From Glaesserella sp041814905 (lineage in GTDB: Bacteria; Pseudomonadota; Gammaproteobacteria; Enterobacterales; Pasteurellaceae), in the NCBI RefSeq assembly GCF_041814905.1, contig NZ_JBGXYA010000062.1:1-49032 (forward strand): a DNA stretch of 49,032 nt, in the 5' to 3' direction. A model generated the notes under the pieces. It was not told the DNA's origin and made no database searches. It saw only the letters and a program-made list of their open reading frames with translations. Below, piece after piece: positions 8,169-16,278 of this stretch; position 1 is the stretch's first letter, and every line of letters begins with the position of its first letter. Made by a program: the position numbers and the translations under genes.

Positions 8169-10373
8169 TTATTCTTTAATAATAAATAATGTAGCAAGTG
8201 GCGGTAGTGTTAAACTGATTGAATACGGTTTATTGTTTTTTGGAATTTCTTCACAAAGAATTTCACCGAAATTCCCCACATTACTACCCATATAATAAGC
8301 AGAATCGGAGTTAAGTACTTCTTTATATTTCCCCATGCTATTGACACCAATTTGATAATGGTGACGAGGAACAGGGGTAAAGTTACTAATAACAATAATG
8401 CTTTTTCCGTTTTTTGCTTTACGTTCAAATGCAAATACGGACTGTTCGGAATCATCGACTACAAGCCATTCAAACCCTTCAGGAGAGTAATCAAGCTCAT
8501 AAAGTGCTTCCGTTGAAGTATAAAGACGGTTTAAGTCTCGTACCCAATTTAATACACCTTTATGCCATCCTCCGTTCTCATCACCAAGTAAGAACCAATC
8601 TAAACTTTCTTGGTAATTCCACTCACGGCCTTGGGCGAATTCATTCCCCATAAAGAGTAATTTTTTACCCGGATAACCCCACATATACCCATAATAGGCG
8701 CGTAGGTTTGCAAATTGCTGCCAACAGTCTCCCGGCATTTTACCGAGAAGCGAGCCTTTACCATGTACTACTTCATCATGGGAAAGCGGAAGCATAAATT
8801 TTTCACTATACTGATAAATCATGCCGAAAGTCATTAAATCGTGATGATATTTACGGTGAATCGGTTCTTTTTGCATATAACGAAGCGTGTCATTCATCCA
8901 CCCCATATTCCATTTATAGTCAAACCCAAGACCACTGAATTCGGCAGAATGGGTAATGCCTGGGAAGGATGTGGATTCTTCAGCAATAGTTGCGCTACCT
9001 TTAGCTTCTTTTTGGAGCATTACATTGGTGCCGCGTAAGAAATCAAGTGCTTCTAAATTTTCACGTCCACCATAGCGGTTCGGAATCCATTCACCGTCTT
9101 TACGGGAATAATCACGATAGATCATTGACGCAACAGCATCTACACGTAGTGCATCAATTCCAAAACGCTCAATCCAATACAGTGCATTACCGGTCAGATA
9201 ATTACGCACTTCATTGCGACCGTAATTGAAAATTAAGGTGTTCCAGTCTTGATGATAGCCTTCTTTCGGATCGGCATGTTCATAGAGATGCGTACCGTCA
9301 AAGGAAGCTAAACCATGTTCATCCGTCGGGAAGTGACCGACAACCCAGTCTAGAATTACATTAATACCTGCGCCATGTGCTTTACTGATTAAGTGACGCA
9401 AACCTTCCGGTGTACCGAAACGGCTGGTCGGTGCATAGATACCTGTCGGTTGATACCCCCAAGAACCGTCAAACGGGAATTCGGAAATCGGCAATAACTC
9501 AATGTGTGTAAATCCCATTTCTTTTACATAAGGGATAAGTTCATTTGCGATTTCTTCATAGTTCAGCCAGTAATTGTTTTCTAAATTACGGCGCCAAGAA
9601 CCTAAATGGACTTCATAAACCGAAATCGGTTGATCCGGATCGTTTGCACGACTACGTTTTTCATCGCTTTCAACAATCGGAGGCAAGCCTGAAGCCACGG
9701 AAGCTGTATCAGGGCGGAATTGTGCCGAGAAAGCATAAGGGTCAGATTTCAAACGAATTTGACCGTTTTTATCCAGTATCTCAAATTTATACAACGTGCC
9801 TTTTGGTGCGTTCGGAATAAAAATATCCCAAATACCGCTGCTTGGGTGGTGGCGCATTGGGTGGCGGCGACCATCCCAAAAGTTAAAATCTCCCACCACG
9901 GAAACACGGATTGCATTGGGTGCCCAAAGGCTAAAATGAATACCGCCAACATCATTGTGAGTGACAAGATGCGCACCTAGCTTTTCGTAAGGGCGGACAT
10001 GTGAACCTTCGGCAAGTAACCAATTATCAAGGTCAGAAATATGGGATTGGAAACGGTAAGGGTCTTCAATATCAATTTCAGTGTGGGCGTATTTTACGAT
10101 AAATCGATAGGCCAAATCGGTAGTCGCTTTAGGAAGCTTCGCAGTGAAGAAACCCCGCTCATCAATTCGTTCCATTTCAGCAAGTACCTTTCCTTTGGTA
10201 TCGATTACACTGGCATGGAGAGCTTCCGGTAAGTATGCCCGAATGATTACCCCTTTTTCAGCGGAATGAATTCCCAAATAGGCAAAAGGATCTCGGCAGT
10301 AACCTGAAGAAAGTTGCTCGATGAAAAGGGTGTCTTGTTCAGAGTGAAGGGGGGTTTTTGATGGCTTCTTCAT
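8169..10373 (-). CDS. glgB: 1,4-alpha-glucan branching enzyme
   Basis: Introduces alpha-1,6 branches into glycogen and is the first gene of the operon. From the ATG at 10373 (preceded by AAGGAGAGCAAC) it is 734 aa, typical for a long-form GlgB with two N-terminal CBM48-like domains (the second near GGIHFSLWAPNAIRVSVVGD). The GH13 catalytic regions are VILDWVVGHFPTD, the nucleophile in DALRVDAVASM, the acid in IAEESTSF, and LSHDEVVHGKGS. An upstream in-frame ATG at 10442 would cover the candidate operator and has no ribosome binding site. The upstream sequence carries an FNR/CRP-like box and a PurR-type operator, described separately. Confidence 0.96.
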   Translation of the reverse strand: MKKPSKTPLHSEQDTLFIEQLSSGYCRDPFAYLGIHSAEKGVIIRAYLPEALHASVIDTKGKVLAEMERIDERGFFTAKLPKATTDLAYRFIVKYAHTEIDIEDPYRFQSHISDLDNWLLAEGSHVRPYEKLGAHLVTHNDVGGIHFSLWAPNAIRVSVVGDFNFWDGRRHPMRHHPSSGIWDIFIPNAPKGTLYKFEILDKNGQIRLKSDPYAFSAQFRPDTASVASGLPPIVESDEKRSRANDPDQPISVYEVHLGSWRRNLENNYWLNYEEIANELIPYVKEMGFTHIELLPISEFPFDGSWGYQPTGIYAPTSRFGTPEGLRHLISKAHGAGINVILDWVVGHFPTDEHGLASFDGTHLYEHADPKEGYHQDWNTLIFNYGRNEVRNYLTGNALYWIERFGIDALRVDAVASMIYRDYSRKDGEWIPNRYGGRENLEALDFLRGTNVMLQKEAKGSATIAEESTSFPGITHSAEFSGLGFDYKWNMGWMNDTLRYMQKEPIHRKYHHDLMTFGMIYQYSEKFMLPLSHDEVVHGKGSLLGKMPGDCWQQFANLRAYYGYMWGYPGKKLLFMGNEFAQGREWNYQESLDWFLLGDENGGWHKGVLNWVRDLNRLYTSTEALYELDYSPEGFEWLVVDDSEQSVFAFERKAKNGKSIIVISNFTPVPRHHYQIGVNSMGKYKEVLNSDSAYYMGSNVGNFGEILCEEIPKNNKPYSISLTLPPLATLFIIKE

Positions 10374-10414
10374 GTTGCTCTCCTTGACCAAACAGCAAAT
10401 TGTAGATGTGGCAG

Positions 10415-10430
10415 ATGAAAACGATTGCGT
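10415..10430 (-). promoter_or_regulatory. glgB: PurR-type (LacI-family) operator upstream of glgB
   Basis: On the minus strand the 16-mer ACGCAATCGTTTTCAT fits the PurR consensus ANGCAANCGNTTNCNT at every specified position. It lies 42 bp upstream of the glgB ATG, where a bound repressor would block transcription. Another LacI-family protein could be the real ligand. Confidence 0.5.
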
Positions 10431-10470
10431 GGAATGTACCAAAAAAAGTTTTACAAAACAATCTTAATAA

Positions 10471-10486
10471 TTTGATGTAGATCACT
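10471..10486 (-). promoter_or_regulatory. glgB: FNR/CRP-type palindrome upstream of glgB
   Basis: TTGATGTAGATCAC (10472-10485) matches 9 of 10 specified FNR positions (TTGAT-N4-ATCAA). The wider TTTGATGTAGATCACT matches 8 of 10 CRP positions (TGTGA-N6-TCACA). It is about 100 bp upstream of the glgB start. No good -10 sits at the standard class II distance, so its role is uncertain. Confidence 0.45.
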
Positions 10487-10558
10487 ATTTGTGAATAGAT
10501 TGAGTAATGGCTTTGAAAATCAACAGGTTGTACCACTCATAAAATGGAGTGGAAAATA

Positions 10559-10572
10559 TTTCGTTAACGAAA
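10559..10572. repeat. Perfect 14-bp palindrome TTTCGTTAACGAAA
   Basis: Isolated perfect palindrome in the glgB-efeU gap, about 190 bp upstream of glgB. It could be an operator; no matching consensus is known to me. Confidence 0.4.
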
Positions 10573-10800
10573 AGTACATATACTTATGTTTTTAAAGGTA
10601 AAAAATGTCAATTTTCATTTGTTTATGTCTGATAAATTTTATCATTTATCGATTTTATTTAAATTGATTTGTTTTATTTGCTAAACAATCTAAAGAGAAT
10701 TGTCTTTTCAAACACAAAAAAGAGAAAAAGTACAACGGATAAATATGGAATGAAAATAATCATCCCATACCGAATTAATAATCAAAAGATAAATAATTTT

Positions 10801-10810
10801 ACAAGCGGTC
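10801..10810 (+). repeat. Apl-type DNA uptake signal overlapping the efeU stop codon
   Basis: ACAAGCGGTC plus an AT-rich arm (TAATTTCGG... ATTTTGCAAA). The last core base is part of the efeU TAG stop and the arm encodes the EfeU C-terminus. Confidence 0.9.
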
Positions 10811-12531
10811 TAATTTCGGAAAAATTTTGCAAATATCGGGAGCAGCAGTAAATAGAGCATCTGTACACCAATACCTTCCCACGTTGCATAGAAGCCGATA
10901 GCCGGCATATTCGGTACAAAGTCTGCTCCGGTTCGCGGTAGCATTTGTGTCAGTTGTAATGCATGAATGCTTACGCCGAGAATCTTAAAACCAAGTCCGT
11001 AGATTAACCAAGTCATGACTTTAAACAGATGATGTATCGGCAGTTTTCGGCTGGAATATGTCATCACAAAAGCAATCATGACCAATAGCGTGAGAGCAAG
11101 CCCAATTCCCATCAATAAATCTTGAGTTTCAATTAAAGGAAGCATACCGGCATAAAATAGAATGGTTTCGGCACCTTCACGGAAAACCGACAAAAAACTC
11201 AGTGAAAGCATTGAAATCAAACTACCGGTTGTAACAGCTTGAGCGACTTGTTTATCGATAAAACGCTTCCATCCCTGAATAGATGATTTACTGTGCAGCC
11301 ATGCGCCAACGAATAGCATCATAATGACTGCGACAATACCGATGATACCTTCCAAAATTTCTCGGTTCGTACCGGCGGATACGGTCGGAAAAAGCTGATG
11401 TAAAGCCACGGCACCTAAAATACTGGCGATAATCCCTAAGCCGGCTCCGGCATAGACCCAATAACGGGCATTGGCTTGATTTGCTGCGTTTAAGGCGGTG
11501 AGTAAGGCGATAATGATAAGTAAAGCTTCTGTGCCTTCTCGCAGTAGAATCAACATTGCATCAATTGCACCATAGCTTTCGGCAATATTTAATCGAGAAA
11601 GATCGAGAATCAGCGTTTGAAAATGTTGCATATTAGCGGATTCATCACCTTTAACTATAATAACCGGTAACTCGCTTTCAACACGCGTATAGAGTGAACT
11701 ATCTCGAGTACGGACTTCTCCTTCAAAAACCGGCCATTGTTGAATAAACAGCGTAATATCGGCACGACCTTGCGCTAATTGATGATGTTCAAATGCTTGA
11801 TAGCTTTTTTTTAATAATTTTATGCCTTCCGGTAACGTTTCCGGTGCATTGGCAGTGGCTGATTTGGGGGTATCTAAAACGTTTCCCGCTTTAAAATCTT
11901 CAAGGGATATGCCAAGTAATCGTGATTGTTTTTCGATTTCAATAAAGTTCGGCGGTTCCGAAAGCATTGCAATACGCATTAATGACATTGCCGTTTCAAT
12001 TTGCCCGTAATGTCCGAGGCTGGTTTCTCGAACCACTTTTTCATTCGCAGTCCATGTGTTGTTGAAACGTTTATAGACCGTTTGAATTTCGTTAATATTT
12101 TTGGCTATAACCGCTTTATGCAGTTGCTGATAAACCGGCGTCACCCGTTTAGCAAATTGTTGCCGTTTTTTGGAATAATCAATCGGATTTTGTTCTTTTT
12201 CGAAGGTATATAAAGCTTTGGAAAGTTGCTCAAAGTTTTCTAATGTCGGTTGTGAAATTGCAAAATTCAGAGCGGAACTGACCGCTTGTCCGGCATGAGA
12301 ATTATGAGTCGGGATCGCGAGAAACTCTTGTTGTAGCAATGTAAGATAAGGCTGTGATTTCGTGTTTTCCCCTCGCTTGACTTGCTCCATTGCATCGGAT
12401 AAATGTACAAACAAATGCCCGGTTTCAACGTTGGCATAAGCACAAACGCTCAGCATAAGGCTGAGCGTGAAAAGTGCAACCACGCGGTTAAATTTGATCA
12501 AATAACGCTTTACCCAAGTAATCATGTTCAT
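10810..12531 (-). CDS. efeU: FTR1-family iron permease with periplasmic N-terminal domain
   Basis: Inner-membrane iron permease of the EfeUOB type, 573 aa. The N-terminus has a signal peptide (hydrophobic core about residues 17-30, ending CAYA). About 280 residues of hydrophilic helical domain follow, longer than E. coli EfeU, which lacks it, then about seven membrane segments. Both iron-binding REXXE motifs are present: REGTE near residue 330 and REGAE near 455. The last residues, AKFFRN, are encoded by an uptake signal. The gene overlaps the efeB end by 44 bp and is last in efeO-efeB-efeU. The extracytoplasmic domain may replace a separate iron-oxidising or binding partner (inference). Confidence 0.9.
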   Translation of the reverse strand: MNMITWVKRYLIKFNRVVALFTLSLMLSVCAYANVETGHLFVHLSDAMEQVKRGENTKSQPYLTLLQQEFLAIPTHNSHAGQAVSSALNFAISQPTLENFEQLSKALYTFEKEQNPIDYSKKRQQFAKRVTPVYQQLHKAVIAKNINEIQTVYKRFNNTWTANEKVVRETSLGHYGQIETAMSLMRIAMLSEPPNFIEIEKQSRLLGISLEDFKAGNVLDTPKSATANAPETLPEGIKLLKKSYQAFEHHQLAQGRADITLFIQQWPVFEGEVRTRDSSLYTRVESELPVIIVKGDESANMQHFQTLILDLSRLNIAESYGAIDAMLILLREGTEALLIIIALLTALNAANQANARYWVYAGAGLGIIASILGAVALHQLFPTVSAGTNREILEGIIGIVAVIMMLFVGAWLHSKSSIQGWKRFIDKQVAQAVTTGSLISMLSLSFLSVFREGAETILFYAGMLPLIETQDLLMGIGLALTLLVMIAFVMTYSSRKLPIHHLFKVMTWLIYGLGFKILGVSIHALQLTQMLPRTGADFVPNMPAIGFYATWEGIGVQMLYLLLLPIFAKFFRN

Positions 12532-13684
12532 CTTTTACCCCAGCAAAACAAGCAAACAAACCACTTCCGATATGGGTGATATATTCGTTCATTTTGTCTC
12601 TATTCCCTAGGCTGTTTTGAATGGTGATAAATTGTTGCGGATCTTTTTGGAATGAAATAAATAACAAGCCTGCATCAAATTGTCCGGTTTTCGGATCGAC
12701 GCCACTGGCATAAGAAAATGAGCGTCTTAGCATCTGTAGTCCGGTTTTTTTCGCTAAATGTAAGTGGGAAATTTCCGGAATGACGGGTTTGCCTTTTTCA
12801 TTTTTTTTATTTAAATCAACGGTATCGAATTCTTGTTTGTCACCGATGGGGGCACCGGAATCCCGATGACGACCAAAGGTTTCTTCTTGACTGTTCAGGT
12901 TAGTGCGATCCCAAGTTTCTAAGTGCATTTGAATACGGCGTACGGCTAAGAATGTGCCGTTTTTCAGCCAATTATTTTGTTCGTACCAAACGGCATTGGC
13001 TAAATCTTCACCTTGCGGATTACCTGTACCGTCTTTAAATCCGAACAGATTTCGCGGTGTATCATTGCCTTCAAAAGAGTTAAATCCCGCTTGGCTCCAA
13101 CGCATAGTAATGTTGGCGCGGGCTATACGAACTAAATTACGAACGGCGTGGAAAGCGACTTGCGGATCATCAGCACAGGCTTGAATACAGACATCGCCGC
13201 CCGAATATTCTTCACGCAATTGATCGCGCGGAAAGTGGGGGAGATTTTTCAATTCTTCCGGTTTGAATTTCTCAATGCCGAGCTTACTGAAAAAAGTAGG
13301 ACTAATACCAAAAGTGAGAGTGAGGTTATACGGATTTAAGCCGTCTGCTTCTCCTGTATCAGCTGGCGGAACAAAAGGATTGTCGTTGTAGGTTTTTACG
13401 TTTTTTCCGGCGGTTAGACGAGCGCTGTAACTTGTCCAAATTTGGAACATCTCTTTGATTTTGGGAATATCATGAGTGTGCAGATCAAGCACCATAAAAT
13501 AGATATGTTTATGTGCCGGAGTGGCAATGCCTTGTTGATGAACGCCATAAAACGGGTAGAGATTGTTGATCCTCGGCATGATCCGAGGCTCTAAAGCATA
13601 AGGGGCGCCGGCTGTTAAGCCGACACCGAGCAGTATTGCTTGTTTTAGAAAATCACGGCGTTCACGATAATTCATATTGCTCAT
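12488..13684 (-). CDS. efeB: EfeB: Tat-exported Dyp-type heme peroxidase / deferrochelatase
   Basis: Periplasmic heme peroxidase of the Efe system, proposed to oxidise ferrous iron or release iron from heme. It is 398 aa. The N-terminus carries a twin-arginine signal, RRDFLKQ, followed by a hydrophobic stretch. The Dyp motif GFKDGTGNP (the GXXDG motif with the catalytic Asp) is near residue 220. GRHRDSGAPIG, typical of the EfeB subgroup, follows near residue 280. AGGAGAAAATT precedes the ATG at 13684, 9 bp after efeO; an in-frame ATG three codons later is a weaker alternative. It overlaps efeU by 44 bp, so the operon is tightly coupled. Confidence 0.93.
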   Translation of the reverse strand: MSNMNYRERRDFLKQAILLGVGLTAGAPYALEPRIMPRINNLYPFYGVHQQGIATPAHKHIYFMVLDLHTHDIPKIKEMFQIWTSYSARLTAGKNVKTYNDNPFVPPADTGEADGLNPYNLTLTFGISPTFFSKLGIEKFKPEELKNLPHFPRDQLREEYSGGDVCIQACADDPQVAFHAVRNLVRIARANITMRWSQAGFNSFEGNDTPRNLFGFKDGTGNPQGEDLANAVWYEQNNWLKNGTFLAVRRIQMHLETWDRTNLNSQEETFGRHRDSGAPIGDKQEFDTVDLNKKNEKGKPVIPEISHLHLAKKTGLQMLRRSFSYASGVDPKTGQFDAGLLFISFQKDPQQFITIQNSLGNRDKMNEYITHIGSGLFACFAGVKDEHDYLGKALFDQI

Positions 13685-13693
13685 AATTTTCTC

Positions 13694-14506
13694 CTATTCT
13701 TCTAAAATCATTCCCATTTGAGCGAGCGGTTCACCGAGTTTATTGACAGCTTCTGCGAGAGATTTAATCTCTGCAGCAGAGAGTTTGTCGTAGCCGACAT
13801 AATCATAACCGTCTTTGGCTTTATTATGTTTTGCGAGTAAAGTATTTACTTCAGCAAAACGGGCTGCAATTTCGTGAGAGAGTTTAATATCTTTTTTCTC
13901 TAGCTGAGGTTTAAAGATTTCATAAATTTTTTCTGCACCTTCAATATTGGCTTTGAAATCGTAAAGGTCGGTTTTAGAGAAAATTTCTTCTTCACCGGTC
14001 ACCTTTGTTGTAGAAACTTCATTTAATAAATCAACGGCTCCGGTAATCATTAATTCCGGGGTAACTTCTGCCGTTGGAATTTTAGCGCGTAATTCTTTAA
14101 CATCTTTGAGTAACTGATCTGCAGTTGCTTCTGTACCTTTGGTCGTATTTTGCTCCCACAATACTTTTTCGATTTTGTGGAAACCGGACCAGTCATCTTC
14201 AGTTTTACCTTCTTCTGTTAAGTCGGCAAGTCGGGCATCAATACGCGGATCTAAATCTCCGAAACTTTCTGCAATTGGTTCCGAACGCTCAAAATACATT
14301 CGGGCAAGAGGGTAGATATACTTCGCTTTTTGCACATCACCTTGTTTGAGATAATTAACGAATTTTTCAGTATCCGTGACGAGTTGGTCGATTTGTACCA
14401 CTACGAAATCTTTATAGGTTTGTGTTTCCTTTGTGAGATCGACAGCCACGGCAGAAGTGGCGAAGAATAGGGGAGAAACGGCTAAAGCGAGAGAGGTGAG
14501 ACGCAT
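13694..14506 (-). CDS. efeO: EfeO/EfeM: periplasmic M75 (imelysin-like) iron-uptake protein, short form
   Basis: Periplasmic component of the Efe ferrous-iron system, 270 aa. A signal peptide ends at SAVA (about residue 21). The rest is an M75/imelysin-type helical domain carrying the HXXE metal motif (HKIE in GFHKIEKVLWE). The cupredoxin domain found in long EfeO proteins is missing, so this is the EfeM type. AAGGAGTCTCT precedes the ATG. It is the first gene of the operon, behind a promoter overlapped by a candidate Fur box. Its partner proteins EfeB and EfeU follow directly. Confidence 0.92.
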   Translation of the reverse strand: MRLTSLALAVSPLFFATSAVAVDLTKETQTYKDFVVVQIDQLVTDTEKFVNYLKQGDVQKAKYIYPLARMYFERSEPIAESFGDLDPRIDARLADLTEEGKTEDDWSGFHKIEKVLWEQNTTKGTEATADQLLKDVKELRAKIPTAEVTPELMITGAVDLLNEVSTTKVTGEEEIFSKTDLYDFKANIEGAEKIYEIFKPQLEKKDIKLSHEIAARFAEVNTLLAKHNKAKDGYDYVGYDKLSAAEIKSLAEAVNKLGEPLAQMGMILEE

Positions 14507-14536
14507 AGAGACTCCTTAATAAGAGGGTGAAATATA

Positions 14537-14585
14537 AATAAGATTTGTTCTCATTAAAGGTATCTTTTTTTATTGGCTTTGGCAA
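14537..14585 (-). promoter_or_regulatory. efeO: efe operon promoter with candidate Fur box
   Basis: On the minus strand: TTGCCA (14585-14580), 17-bp spacer, TACCTT (14562-14557, a poor -10). The Fur-like inverted repeat AATGAGAACAAATCTTATT (14555-14537) follows directly, with 6 of 9 positions symmetric between half-sites. A repressor there would cover the transcription start, as expected for iron-regulated uptake. Confidence 0.55.
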
Positions 14586-14654
14586 TAGCTTTATTAAAAA
14601 AACAGCGCAATGCCCTTTTTTTCAGCAGTTAAAGTTAATTCACCAAATTAAGGT

Positions 14655-14682
14655 TTGACACTGACCGGAAAATTCGTAAAAT
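14655..14682 (+). promoter_or_regulatory. tRNA operon promoter
   Basis: TTGACA (14655-14660), 16-bp spacer, TAAAAT (14677-14682), about 27 bp before the tRNA-Gly gene. A perfect -35 and a near-consensus -10 suit a strong stable-RNA promoter. Confidence 0.7.
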
Positions 14683-14708
14683 GCACCTCGTTTTGAAAAC
14701 AACTCAAT

Positions 14709-14784
<76 letters not shown>

Positions 14785-14801
14785 TTTTTTCTTCCTTATA
14801 C

Positions 14802-14875
14802 GGCGTGTTAGCAAAGCGGTTATGCACTGGATTGCAAATCCATGTAGATCGGTTCGACTCCGGTACACGCCTCCA
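14802..14875 (+). tRNA. tRNA-Cys (anticodon GCA)
   Basis: A 74-nt cloverleaf with acceptor GGCGTGT/ACACGCC, anticodon loop around ATTGCAAAT (GCA at 14834-14836), T-loop GGTTCGACTCC, encoded CCA after discriminator U (the Cys identity base). It is 17 bp after tRNA-Gly and presumably co-transcribed. Confidence 0.97.
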
Positions 14876-14948
14876 TTTATTCATCGTTGTTGATTTTTCT
14901 ATATTAAATATTTCACCCGTTTATTTTTGCAAAAAAACTGCTGAAAAA

Positions 14949-14958
14949 GACCGCTTGT
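14949..14958 (-). repeat. Apl-type DNA uptake signal sequence
   Basis: GACCGCTTGT on the plus strand, preceded by the TTTTGCAAA-type arm; lies between tRNA-Cys and tgt. Confidence 0.88.
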
Positions 14959-15114
14959 AGTGAGTCAATTTATTTTTCACGGATAAACCTTTTCAAAAGA
15001 TCAATAGCGCTTAGGATCTCCTTTGGTTTTAGCGTAGAATAGCCACTTTCTTTTATGATTAAAGAAAATATATAACCGATTAATTTATCTCGAACTGTTT
15101 ATTTGAGGATTGAA

Positions 15115-16278
15115 ATGAAATACGAATTAAAGAAAACGAGCGGTAATGCTCGTCGCGGGCGTTTGACTTTTTCACGCCCAAAAGGTGAATATCACGTTGA
15201 AACACCTGCTTTTATGCCGGTGGGGACTTACGGTACGGTAAAAGGAATGACGCCGGAAGAAGTTGCCCAAACCGGGGCGCAAATTTTACTTGGGAATACT
15301 TTTCATCTTTGGCTGCGTCCGGGTCAGGAAATTATACGTCAACACGGTGATTTGCACGATTTTATGCAGTGGCACGGTCCGATTCTTACCGATTCAGGCG
15401 GTTTCCAAGTATTTAGTTTGGGGAAATTGCGTAAAATTAAAGAAGAAGGCGTACATTTTCAGAACCCGATCAGCGGGGAAAAAATTTTCCTTTCACCTGA
15501 AAAATCAATGGAGATCCAATACGATCTCGGTTCGGATATTGTGATGATTTTTGATGAATGTACCCCCTATCCGGTAACCTTTGACTATGCCAAGCAGTCA
15601 ATGGAGATGTCGTTACGTTGGGCAAAACGTAGTCGTGATCGCTTTGATGAATTGCAAAATCCAAATGCGTTATTTGGGATTATTCAAGGCGGTGTTTATG
15701 AAGAATTACGTAAAATCTCGGTAGAAGGTTTGGTGAATATCGGTTTTGACGGCTATGCTGTCGGAGGTTTAGCGGTGGGAGAGCCAAAAGAAGATATGCA
15801 CCGTATTTTAGAGTATGTTTGCCCGCAAATTCCGGCGGATAAACCTCGTTATCTCATGGGGGTGGGTAAGCCTGAAGATTTAGTGGAAGGTGTGCGTCGT
15901 GGAATTGATATGTTTGATTGCGTTATGCCGACCCGTAATGCACGTAACGGACACTTATTTGTGAGTGACGGTATCGTAAAAATCCGTAATGCAAAATATC
16001 GAAATGATCTATCGCCATTAGATGCAGAGTGTGATTGTTATACGTGTAAAAATTACACAAAAGCTTACCTTTATCATTTAGATAAATGCGGTGAAATTTT
16101 AGGTGCTCGTTTGAATACCATTCACAATTTACGTTATTATCAACGTTTGATGGAGCAAATTCGCCAAGCGATTGAAGATGATCGTTTTGATGATTTTGTG
16201 GTGGAGTTTTATACAAAAATCGGTAAAGCTGCGCCGCCGTTACAGTTAAACAAAGAGGATAATCATGTTGAATCTTGA
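15115..16278 (+). CDS. tgt: Queuine tRNA-ribosyltransferase (tRNA-guanine transglycosylase)
   Basis: Exchanges guanine-34 for preQ1 in tRNA-Asp, -Asn, -His and -Tyr, a step of queuosine synthesis. From the ATG at 15115 (after GAGGATTGAA) it is 387 aa. DSGGFQ carries the general-base Asp, the nucleophile Asp lies in RGIDMFDCVMPTRNARNG, and the C-terminal zinc site is CDCYTC plus a later Cys and His (ARLNTIHN). An in-frame TTG four codons upstream sits inside the ribosome binding site and is rejected. The gene overlaps the next one by 14 bp. queA and the yajC/secDF cluster often found nearby are not in this window. Confidence 0.96.
   Translation: MKYELKKTSGNARRGRLTFSRPKGEYHVETPAFMPVGTYGTVKGMTPEEVAQTGAQILLGNTFHLWLRPGQEIIRQHGDLHDFMQWHGPILTDSGGFQVFSLGKLRKIKEEGVHFQNPISGEKIFLSPEKSMEIQYDLGSDIVMIFDECTPYPVTFDYAKQSMEMSLRWAKRSRDRFDELQNPNALFGIIQGGVYEELRKISVEGLVNIGFDGYAVGGLAVGEPKEDMHRILEYVCPQIPADKPRYLMGVGKPEDLVEGVRRGIDMFDCVMPTRNARNGHLFVSDGIVKIRNAKYRNDLSPLDAECDCYTCKNYTKAYLYHLDKCGEILGARLNTIHNLRYYQRLMEQIRQAIEDDRFDDFVVEFYTKIGKAAPPLQLNKEDNHVES

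Larger units (their letters stand above)
10374..10809. other. 436-bp AT-rich intergenic region between glgB and efeU
   Basis: No convincing gene. The half nearer glgB holds the candidate regulatory sites (10415-10430, 10471-10486), a small hairpin CCACTC/GAGTGG (10533-10552) and a 14-bp palindrome (10559-10572). The half nearer efeU is very AT-rich with short A/T inverted repeats and ends in an uptake signal at 10801. A 60-codon frame at 10669 lacks a ribosome binding site and runs into efeU. Confidence 0.6.

Noticed and set aside
14814..14822. Uptake signal in tRNA-Cys (AAAGCGGTT)
   Set aside because: Only the inner GCGGT matches and it is part of the conserved D-loop.
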